A stretch of DNA of 9,448 bases from assembly GCA_964549495.1 (NCBI GenBank), contig CAZJWJ010000138.1:1-9448 (forward strand), given 5' to 3'. The notes under the pieces were generated by a model. It did no database searches. It was not told the origin of the DNA and saw only the letters and a program-made list of their open reading frames with translations. Position 1 is the first letter of the stretch; every line of letters starts with the position of its first letter. This document shows positions 1-6,195 of this stretch, in pieces. The position numbers and the translations under genes are program-made. Origin of the DNA: JACKBJ01 sp964549495 (lineage in GTDB: Bacteria > Chloroflexota > Anaerolineae > Epilineales > Epilineaceae).

Positions 1-2018
1 AGAGCTACCAGTGGGACGCCTCCGACTGCGTCGGCCCGGACTGGCAGGGCAGCGCATGGCTGCGCTCGAGCCAGGTCCTGGGCATCGCGGTGGACATCTT
101 CGGCCGCGACGTGCTGATGACCTACATCGGCGAGCCGCAGCCCTACGACTACGTGGTCGGCTTCGAGGAGGACGGCTCGCCGATCTTCGAGACCACGCCG
201 ACCACGGGCGAGAAGGTGGCCTACGGTCCGCTGATGTACTCGGAGTACCAGGGTTGGGACACCGGCGTTCAGGTGCAGAACCTGAGCGAGGTGGTCAACG
301 CCAAGGTCAAGGTCTACTTCCTGGACCGCTCGGGCGACGTGATCACGACGCTGGTGGACTGGATCTGCCCGCGCGGCAGCCAGACCTTCTTCCTGCCGGT
401 GGTCGCGGACCTGCCGGGCACCTGGGTTGGCTCGATCCGCATCGAGAGCCAGGACTGGTGGACGCCGGGGACGAACCCGGTGGACGCTCCGAACATCGTC
501 GGCGTCGCGACGCTGATGAAGTACTCGGACGCCGCGCGCACCGACACGCAGGAGGCGATCGCCTACAACCTGCTGCCGGAGCACAAGAGCTACATCTGGC
601 AGGTCGGTAGCGGCGCGGGTGGCACCTACTCGGGCGTCGGCCTGATCGCCATCCCCAGCCTGCTCAAGGACCTGGACGGCACGGGCACGACCAGCGAGGT
701 CGCCATCATGAACCTGGTGGCCAAGCCCGGCTTCACGGACTTCGCGATCTACATCTACGACCAGAACGGCCTCTTGGACTTCGTCTGCCAGAAGCTGCAC
801 GACCGCCAGGTCGAGTACATCGATCTGCAGACCTGGGGCTACGTCAACAACGGCTTCAAGGGCTCGGCTATCATCTCGGCCACCTTCTGGGAGCACGAGG
901 TCTTCGTCGACCCGCGCACCCTGGAGGATCCTGCCCAGGGCGAGCCGGTCCAGGTGTCCTACGCGCAGACCGAGGCCGTGGACTGCGGCCCGCTGGACCT
1001 GACGCAGGACGGCAAGGTCGACCAGTCGGACGTCGTGGCCTGGCAGAAGAGCTATGAGCTGGGCGACATCGACGCCGACCTCAACGCCGACGGTCTGATC
1101 GAGGCCATCGACGGCCAGATGATCGTGGCGGCGGCCGAGGGCCCGGCTTGCGGTGGCGAGACGCCGGCTTCGCTGGACCTGGCCGGTGGCCCGAACACCT
1201 TCGGCTACCTCTTCGCCGACAGCAACGAGACGGGTGTGGGTCACACCTTCACGGAGATCAGCGGCACGGGCACCTTCATCGGCACGGCCGATGACAGCGT
1301 CTTCGCCGTCAACCTCCAGGAGCCCTTCAACTACTACGGCGTGGATTACACGCAGCTCTTCGCCAGCACGAACGGCTTCGTCTCGACCAGCTCGAGCACC
1401 AGTGACCTGACGAACTCCTGCCCCTACCCGGATACCAGCCACTCCGGCGCGATCATGGGCGTCCTGCACGACGACATGGACACGGCCAATGGCGCCGGTG
1501 GTATCTACACCCAGTACTTCAGCACCTGCCCCCGCGCCGCGGACGAGGGCCCGACCGGCTCCTGCACGATCGTCATGTGGAACGAGATCGAGGAGTTCAG
1601 CACCAGCACGCCGTGGGACATGGAGGTCTACCTCTACCACGCGACCGGCGAGTTCGTGATGGCCTACGACGGCCGCCTCACGACTACCTTCGCCGACGAT
1701 GCCACGATCGGCATCCAGGATCTGGCAGCCGGTGACCCCCTGACCTACCAGTGTGACACCGCGGTCGACCTGTCGAACCTGTCGATCCGCTGGGGTCTCC
1801 CGATCGAGCAGGGTGGCGGCGGCGGTGGCATCGGCTCCGGCTTCGTCCGCAACCTGGTCGGTCTGGGCGCGGTCAGCATCGAGCGCACGGGCACGCGCCT
1901 CAACGAGGACGTCCCGGGTGACGAGGCGGCCGGCTCGCGAGGCATCCCCTTTGCCGGCGAGCAGGGCGAGGACATCTGTCTGGGCGGCGGCGTGCCGGTC
2001 TGTCCCGGCCAGCCGTAA
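1..2018 (+). CDS. Secreted multidomain protein with beta-sandwich repeats, dockerin-like module and nidogen-like domain (5' partial)
   Basis: The reading frame is open from the left edge (first full codon at base 3) to a TAA at 2016-2018, giving 671 residues of a longer protein. The GTG at 90 lies inside a conserved repeat and is not a credible start. Residues about 1-40 look like the end of one beta-sandwich repeat. Residues about 80-195 and 215-305 are two further related copies, sharing a V-x-N-L strand, an aromatic/Asp-rich strand ending D-x-x-G, a Cys, and G-S-x-x-I-x-S. Residues about 328-378 form a dockerin-like pair of EF-hand loops, DLTQDGKVDQSD (332-343) and DLNADGLIEAID (359-370), each with calcium ligands at loop positions 1, 3, 5, 9 and 12. 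Residues about 396-600 resemble nidogen-like extracellular sandwiches (NGFVS strand, Cys pairs, DDMD). A tail with six glycines in a row follows from 602. The signal peptide would lie outside the window. The role is unknown; surface binding or assembly is an inference. Confidence 0.85.
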   Translation, partial: SYQWDASDCVGPDWQGSAWLRSSQVLGIAVDIFGRDVLMTYIGEPQPYDYVVGFEEDGSPIFETTPTTGEKVAYGPLMYSEYQGWDTGVQVQNLSEVVNAKVKVYFLDRSGDVITTLVDWICPRGSQTFFLPVVADLPGTWVGSIRIESQDWWTPGTNPVDAPNIVGVATLMKYSDAARTDTQEAIAYNLLPEHKSYIWQVGSGAGGTYSGVGLIAIPSLLKDLDGTGTTSEVAIMNLVAKPGFTDFAIYIYDQNGLLDFVCQKLHDRQVEYIDLQTWGYVNNGFKGSAIISATFWEHEVFVDPRTLEDPAQGEPVQVSYAQTEAVDCGPLDLTQDGKVDQSDVVAWQKSYELGDIDADLNADGLIEAIDGQMIVAAAEGPACGGETPASLDLAGGPNTFGYLFADSNETGVGHTFTEISGTGTFIGTADDSVFAVNLQEPFNYYGVDYTQLFASTNGFVSTSSSTSDLTNSCPYPDTSHSGAIMGVLHDDMDTANGAGGIYTQYFSTCPRAADEGPTGSCTIVMWNEIEEFSTSTPWDMEVYLYHATGEFVMAYDGRLTTTFADDATIGIQDLAAGDPLTYQCDTAVDLSNLSIRWGLPIEQGGGGGGIGSGFVRNLVGLGAVSIERTGTRLNEDVPGDEAAGSRGIPFAGEQGEDICLGGGVPVCPGQP

Positions 2019-2028
2019 GCCTTAGATC

Positions 2029-2060
2029 TCGGATCCGGTCGGCGCGCTGACCGGATCCGA
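2029..2060 (+). terminator. Perfect 12-bp hairpin just after the stop codon
   Basis: Bases 2029-2040 pair perfectly with 2049-2060 around an 8-base loop (2041-2048). The hairpin starts 11 bases after the TAA of the upstream gene. No T-run follows (the next bases are tacaaaccc), so alone it is not a classical intrinsic terminator. It may protect the mRNA 3' end or assist the terminator just downstream. Confidence 0.6.
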
Positions 2061-2077
2061 TACAAACCCGACGCAGT

Positions 2078-2116
2078 CCGGCGGGGTCGATCTTCGAGAT
2101 CGGCCCCGCCGGTTTT
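2078..2116 (+). terminator. Intrinsic (Rho-independent) terminator
   Basis: Bases 2078-2093 pair with 2097-2112 in a 16-bp stem containing one G-U wobble (T2087 with G2103) and a very short TTCG-containing loop. The stem base is GC-rich and is followed directly by TTTT at 2113-2116. This is the expected form of a + strand intrinsic terminator for the gene ending at 2018. The T-run is short, so efficiency is uncertain. Confidence 0.8.
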
Positions 2117-2392
2117 CGTGCGGTATGTGATTCTTCGGTCCGCGCAGAGTCGCGGCATGGGCAGGTGCGACCGCCTTGGGGCTCCTCGAGCCATAGGAGG
2201 CGCAGCACCGCCCTCGGTTGCGTCGCTTGGTGCTGGACGAGCCCGTACTCGCGCAGCTCACCCCACCGACGGCTGCGGCCGCATTCGACGTTCGGAGAAG
2301 CGAGGGGACGGCCACGCCCGGTGTGCCTTCGATGTGACCTCCGAGCCCGAGCGGAGGCGGAGCCCGACGAACGGCTCAGACCTTCGCGGGTG
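2117..2392. other. Convergent intergenic spacer without a recognisable gene
   Basis: This stretch separates two convergent genes. Open frames crossing it are arginine- and serine-rich, lack a ribosome binding site and resemble no family I know. Two weak inverted repeats are visible. CAGCACC (2203-2209) pairs with GGTGCTG (2229-2235) across a 19-base loop. CCTCCG (2338-2343) pairs with CGGAGG (2352-2357) across an 8-base loop. The latter lies 36-55 bases past the stop of the minus-strand TPR gene and might help end that transcript, but neither repeat has a T-run on the minus strand. I see no tRNA or other RNA gene. Confidence 0.5.
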
Positions 2393-4033
2393 CTACTCCT
2401 CGAAGACGAAGTCCGGCCAGGGCTGTTCGGCCAGCTCGCCCGCCGCGTATCGGGCCTGCTGCGCCTCGATGAAGTCGATCCAGTCGGAGCCCGGACGCTG
2501 CTGTTGCACACGCTCCAGGAGCTGCTCCTGCAGGCGTGAGGCGCGCTCGAAGTCGCCGGCCGCCGCGTGGGCCATGGCCAGGGCCTCGCCGGACTCGACG
2601 TTGGTCGCCCGGTTCACCAGCTCGATCCCGAGCTCGACCGCGCGCGCTCCGTCCCGGAGGCTCGGATCGGGATCGGTAGCCAGGAGCCGGACCAGGGCGT
2701 CGAGGAAACCGGGGCTCTGCGGATCGCTCTGGTACCCGAGCTCCGCCTCCTCGAGGGCCGCCATGCGGTCGCCGGTGCGGGTGAGGCAGAGGATGAGCTG
2801 GAGGCGGGCCGGCTTGGATGCCGGGTCGATTTCCAGGTACTGGCGGTAGTGATCGATGGCCTCCGCACAGCGCGCCTGCTGCCGCAGCATGCTGGCCAGG
2901 GTCAACCGCGCCTCCAGGTTGCCCGGATCGCTCTCGAGCACGCTTCGCAGCTGGGATTCGGCGCTTTGTTCGTCGCCAGCCGACCGGGCCAGGATGGCCA
3001 GGTTGTAGCGCGCCTTGCTGTTCTGCGGATCGATCTCGAGCGCGCGTTCGAAGGCATCCTTGGCGGCCGGGCCGTCACCGAGCAGGAAGCGCGCCGCGCC
3101 CAGGTTGAGCCAGGCGGACAGGTTGTCGGGCGCGGCCTGGCTGGCCTGCTCGAAGAGATCGGCGGCCATCTCGTGCCGGCCCAAATCCATCAGCTGCGTG
3201 CCCTGCTGCAGGAGCTGGGTCGGGCCCTTGCGGAAGCGGTTGAGCGAGAAGATCAGCGGATCTTCCATGAAGATGTCGGTTTCGCCGACGAGCCGGTCGT
3301 GGGTCGCGGCCCGGTCGGGTTGCTCGAGCCGGCGCCATGCCTCGGCGGCCAGAGCGTGCAGGCGGTCCGCGCTGGGCTGCAATTCGAGCGCGGCATTGTA
3401 GTTGGCGATGGCCGAGCGGTCGTCGCCGGCATCGGCCGCCAGCTGACCCAGGACGTAACGAGCACGGGCCGATGCCTCGGCCGAGTCGAGCGCGTCCATC
3501 AGCAGGGGGCGGGCATCCTCGGGCCGGCCGAGCTCCCGATAGACCTCCGCCAGGCGCACGCGCAGCACGCCGTCCTCGGGCCGCAGCGCCAGAGCTTGCG
3601 CGAAGCGCTCGGCCGCTTCCTGCCAGTCTTGCTGGCTGGCGTGCAGATAGCCCAGGTAGTAGTAGGCCACTCCATCGTCCGGCTGCAGGCGCAGGGTGTT
3701 CTCGAAGGCCACCTGCGCGGACTCGGCCAGGTCGAAGGTGAGCAGGATCTGACCCAATCGGCCATAGGTTTGCGCCAGCATGGCCCGGTCGGCCCCGCTG
3801 TGAAGGCTCTGCGTCAGGAGCAGGCGCTGCTCCTCGATCTGCTCGCGGTCCGGCTCCTCGAGCGCGTCGAGCGATGGCCAGGGGATATCGACCAGACCGT
3901 CCAGCTCGGCTCGGCTGAGCTCGTCCACATCGCCCCCGCGTTGCGCCAGGCCGGCGCCCAGCGCGACGAGGGCCACCAGGACCAGGCCGATGACGAGGCC
4001 CATGGCCCCCGGATGATTGCGCAGTTCACTCAT
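2393..4033 (-). CDS. Membrane-anchored tetratricopeptide repeat protein
   Basis: This 546-residue protein starts with a short segment and one hydrophobic helix (about residues 11-30), which is a membrane anchor or an uncleaved signal; cleavage after GAGLA (residue 30) is possible. TPR helix pairs follow at about 85-118, 122-155, 187-220, 273-304, 305-337, 338-371, 372-404 and 405-437, with weaker ones near 156-187 and 485-515. Recognisable TPR positions include W/Y-x-x-L-G, A-x-x-x-F and a Pro at repeat ends (for example A-L-E-I-D-P near 331-336). A non-TPR linker near 250-272 divides the array into two blocks. The start ATG at 4031-4033 overlaps the stop of the upstream CRTAC1 gene, and AAGGAGA lies 10 bases before it, so the start is well supported. 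TPRs bind protein partners; the coupled CRTAC1 lipoprotein is the obvious candidate. The solenoid most likely faces the periplasm, which is an inference. Confidence 0.9.
   Translation of the reverse strand: MSELRNHPGAMGLVIGLVLVALVALGAGLAQRGGDVDELSRAELDGLVDIPWPSLDALEEPDREQIEEQRLLLTQSLHSGADRAMLAQTYGRLGQILLTFDLAESAQVAFENTLRLQPDDGVAYYYLGYLHASQQDWQEAAERFAQALALRPEDGVLRVRLAEVYRELGRPEDARPLLMDALDSAEASARARYVLGQLAADAGDDRSAIANYNAALELQPSADRLHALAAEAWRRLEQPDRAATHDRLVGETDIFMEDPLIFSLNRFRKGPTQLLQQGTQLMDLGRHEMAADLFEQASQAAPDNLSAWLNLGAARFLLGDGPAAKDAFERALEIDPQNSKARYNLAILARSAGDEQSAESQLRSVLESDPGNLEARLTLASMLRQQARCAEAIDHYRQYLEIDPASKPARLQLILCLTRTGDRMAALEEAELGYQSDPQSPGFLDALVRLLATDPDPSLRDGARAVELGIELVNRATNVESGEALAMAHAAAGDFERASRLQEQLLERVQQQRPGSDWIDFIEAQQARYAAGELAEQPWPDFVFEE
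4030..4033 (-). other. ATGA stop/start overlap coupling two genes
   Basis: Read on the minus strand, the four bases ATGA contain both the start codon of the TPR gene and the TGA stop of the CRTAC1 gene. Such overlaps commonly allow translational coupling, so the two products are probably made in fixed proportion. Confidence 0.9.
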
Positions 4034-5829
4034 GGGACCGTCTCTCCTTGGCCCTGGATCAAGCGGTGATAGCGACGGTTTTCGAGCGCCGGCCAGACTT
4101 CCAGGCTTCCGTCCGGCCAGCGGACGCGGATGGCCTCGACCGCCGAGCCTTCACCCAAACCGAAGAGCAGGCGCGGGTCATTCGAGGTGCAGTAGCTCCC
4201 GTCAGCGCGCACCTGGCGCCGGGCAGCGACCTGGTCGCCGGCCATCAGATCCACGACGGCGCCGTAGGCCTCGCGCCCCGTCTCACCGAGTCGAAGATCG
4301 AAGCCGAGCCAGGCCGCCTGCTCGCCCCGCTGATTGATCAAGAGCTCCACCGGCCCGTTGTTGTTGCTGAGCAGCAGGTCGGCGTCCCCATCGTTATCGA
4401 CATCGCCGGTGGCGATCCCGCGGCTGACGTCGAGGCGGCCGAAGCTGGCCCCCGCCTCGGTCGTGACATCCTCGAAGGTGCCACCACCGAGGTTCCGAAA
4501 GAGCTGGTTGGCCTGACGGAGCGGCAGCGGGTCGCCGGCCGCGGCTTGCTCGTCGATGGTCTTGACGTCGCCGTTGGCGATGGCCAGGTCGAGCCAGCCG
4601 TCGTTGTCGAAGTCCAGCACACCGATTCCGAAGGCGGTGTAGGCCAGGCTGGCCGTGTCCAGGCCCGAGCCCCGCGTCTCGTCGCGGAATCGTCCCAGCC
4701 CGTCGTTGCGGTAGAGCGTGTTCTTCTCGCCGGCCAGATGGGTCATGAAGAGGTCCTCGTCCCCGTCGGCATCGAAGTCGGCGGCTACCACGCCCATGCT
4801 GGCCTCGGGCTGACCGTCGCGGTTGACGGCGCTGCCCATGGCCCGCGCTCGATCCTCGAAGCGGCCGCCGTCCACGGCCATCCAGAGGAAGTTGTCGGCG
4901 CCGTCGTTGGCCACGTAGACGTCGTCGCGGCCGTCCCCATCGAAGTCGGAGACGATGACCCCCAGGCCCGGCCCCGAGGCCGCGGCGATGCCCGTGACCA
5001 GGCTGACGTCCTCGAAGCTCCCATCACCGCGGTTGTGCAGCAGGACATCGGCACGCGGTCGATAGACCGACGGACCGCAGTAGCTCGGCGCGCCGGACTT
5101 GGCGGATGGACAGGGGATGTCCTGGCTGAGGCTGTAGTTCAAGTAGTTGACCACGTAGAGGTCCAGCCAGCCATCGCGATCGTAGTCCAGGAACGCAGCG
5201 CTGGTGGACCAGGCGTCGACCGGGTTGTCCACGGCCTCCGTTGCCAGTCGGAAAGCCGTACCGCCCTCATTGATCCAAAGCTGGTTGGGACCCCAATTGG
5301 TGACGTAGAGGTCCGTCCAGCCGTCGTTGTTCACGTCGCCGGCCGCCACGCCCATGCCGTAGCCGCGAGCGTCTAGACCCACATCATCGGTGACATCGGT
5401 GAAGCGCAGCTCGGGCCGGCCCTCGGCGTCGACCGTCAAGTCATTGCGATAGAGCCGATCGCGATGCTCGGCATCGGCGCCCGATCCGCTGGCGCCCTCG
5501 ATCAGGGGATGCCCTTGTAGCAGGTAGACGTCCAGATCCCCATCGCGGTCGTAGTCGAAGAGGGCCGAGCCGGCCCCGACCATCTCGACCATGTAACGCT
5601 GGCCCGACATGCCGTTGACGTGCCTGAAGTCGAGGCCGGTGGCCAAGGCACGATCGACGAATATGGGGGCTGCGTCCTTCTCGAGGGACGCGGGCGCCGC
5701 AGTCACCTGCATGTCGCGCGCGGCTGAATCAGCCGGTGGTTGGACGGAGGGATCGCCGTCACAGGCGACGATCATCGACATCAAGAAGATCGCGAGCCCT
5801 GCGGATCGCTGACGATGGTGGTGGAACAT
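4030..5829 (-). CDS. CRTAC1-family lipoprotein: FG-GAP/VCBS repeats with C-terminal ASPIC/UnbV domain
   Basis: The protein has 599 residues. The N-terminus is a lipoprotein signal: HHHRQR, hydrophobic residues 10-22, lipobox IVAC with Cys 23, then Asp 24. In E. coli, Asp at +2 favours retention in the inner membrane; whether that rule holds here is unknown. Seven FG-GAP/VCBS-type calcium loops (D-x-D/N-x-D-G-x-x-D) begin at residues 92, 165, 215, 295, 351, 406 and 476, enough for a seven-bladed beta-propeller. Blades contain the typical N-x-L-x-x-N-x-G strand (for example NQLWINEGG near 182). Cys 240 and Cys 251 lie in a loop between blades (PCPSAKSGAPSYCGP) and could form a disulfide. Residues about 517-594 match the ASPIC/UnbV domain, including DPRLLFGLG and V-R-W-P-D-G. 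The gene is first in an operon with the TPR gene. Proteins of this type are widespread, with eukaryotic CRTAC1 as a relative, but the bacterial role is poorly known; protein binding or adhesion is an inference. Confidence 0.93.
   Translation of the reverse strand: MFHHHRQRSAGLAIFLMSMIVACDGDPSVQPPADSAARDMQVTAAPASLEKDAAPIFVDRALATGLDFRHVNGMSGQRYMVEMVGAGSALFDYDRDGDLDVYLLQGHPLIEGASGSGADAEHRDRLYRNDLTVDAEGRPELRFTDVTDDVGLDARGYGMGVAAGDVNNDGWTDLYVTNWGPNQLWINEGGTAFRLATEAVDNPVDAWSTSAAFLDYDRDGWLDLYVVNYLNYSLSQDIPCPSAKSGAPSYCGPSVYRPRADVLLHNRGDGSFEDVSLVTGIAAASGPGLGVIVSDFDGDGRDDVYVANDGADNFLWMAVDGGRFEDRARAMGSAVNRDGQPEASMGVVAADFDADGDEDLFMTHLAGEKNTLYRNDGLGRFRDETRGSGLDTASLAYTAFGIGVLDFDNDGWLDLAIANGDVKTIDEQAAAGDPLPLRQANQLFRNLGGGTFEDVTTEAGASFGRLDVSRGIATGDVDNDGDADLLLSNNNGPVELLINQRGEQAAWLGFDLRLGETGREAYGAVVDLMAGDQVAARRQVRADGSYCTSNDPRLLFGLGEGSAVEAIRVRWPDGSLEVWPALENRRYHRLIQGQGETVP
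4043..4049 (-). promoter_or_regulatory. Shine-Dalgarno site of the TPR gene
   Basis: The minus strand reads AAGGAGA, ending 9 bases before the ATG at 4033. It lies inside the last codons of the CRTAC1 gene. With the AAGGAG before the gene at 6196, it shows that this genome uses a standard anti-SD, which makes the missing SD before the CRTAC1 gene meaningful. Confidence 0.75.
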
Positions 5830-5836
5830 GCTGCCG

Positions 5837-5842
5837 ATTATA
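5837..5842 (-). promoter_or_regulatory. Consensus -10 element (TATAAT), probable leaderless start for the CRTAC1-TPR operon
   Basis: The minus strand reads TATAAT exactly, 7 bases upstream of the CRTAC1 ATG at 5829. Transcription starting 6-7 bases past a -10 element would begin at or next to that ATG. No purine-rich SD sequence lies between them. The -35 region at the usual spacing (about TCGTGA) matches the consensus poorly. The simplest reading is a leaderless mRNA; the alternative is a chance hexamer with a promoter further upstream. Confidence 0.6.
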
Positions 5843-6181
5843 GACGGGCCGTGCCGGCATCACGACCCAAGGCGAACTCGGCCCGCCCGGTGACTGGAGA
5901 TGCGGAGCGCGATGGGGCATGGGTGGATACCCGATCTCGACCGAGACTCATGCCCCGTCGCTGCACGCCAAACCAGGTGAGCGCGCAACAGTTCGTATTC
6001 GCTTCGCAGCCGTATCCTGGCGGTGTCGAAGACCGTTATCAGGGACGGCAGTGCCATCGCCGGCTCGAACGCGAGCGTGCGCCGTGTCGGCGCCGATTCT
6101 GCCTGTCAGAACCAAGCTCATCTCACGCGTCCCCAATTGCGGACACATTCGTGGCTTGGACCATTCGAACCAACATCCATC

Positions 6182-6187
6182 AAGGAG
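6182..6187 (+). promoter_or_regulatory. Shine-Dalgarno site of the beta-helix/DUF11 gene
   Basis: AAGGAG is followed by an 8-base spacer and then ATG at 6196. This fixes the start of the long gene that runs off the right edge. Confidence 0.85.
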
Positions 6188-6195
6188 TCGAACGG

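Larger units (their letters stand above)
5830..6195. other. Divergent intergenic region
   Basis: This 366-bp spacer separates the minus-strand CRTAC1-TPR operon from the plus-strand beta-helix gene. It is less GC-rich than the genes in places. It contains the TATAAT of the operon at its left end and the AAGGAG of the right-hand gene at its right end. I find no convincing promoter pair for the right-hand gene and no strong hairpin or repeat. Small open frames here lack ribosome binding sites and protein-like composition. Confidence 0.6.

Noticed and set aside
11..610. A 199-residue + strand open frame in another frame at the left edge
   Set aside because: Arginine- and glycine-rich out-of-frame shadow of the dockerin-containing gene, with no domain or ribosome binding site.
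2025..2101. Alternative pairing of GATCTCG (2025-2031) with CGAGATC (2095-2101) as an antiterminator
   Set aside because: Only 7 bp compared with stems of 12 and 16 bp, and the match follows partly from the palindromic GATC-containing sequences. No leader or ligand context supports a switch at a gene end.
2117..2392. Possible tRNA or small RNA in the convergent spacer
   Set aside because: The inverted repeats do not form a cloverleaf, there is no T-loop GTTCRANNC motif in position, and no promoter-terminator pair frames an RNA.
2567..4069. A 500-residue open frame on the + strand opposite the TPR gene
   Set aside because: It is antisense to a clear TPR coding frame, has no ribosome binding site or recognisable domain, and long antisense frames are expected in GC-rich coding DNA.
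4048..5376. A 442-residue + strand open frame opposite the CRTAC1 gene
   Set aside because: Its composition is a valine/alanine/arginine-rich mirror of the repeated D-x-D-x-D-G codons; the minus-strand frame has a signal peptide, seven repeats and an ASPIC domain.
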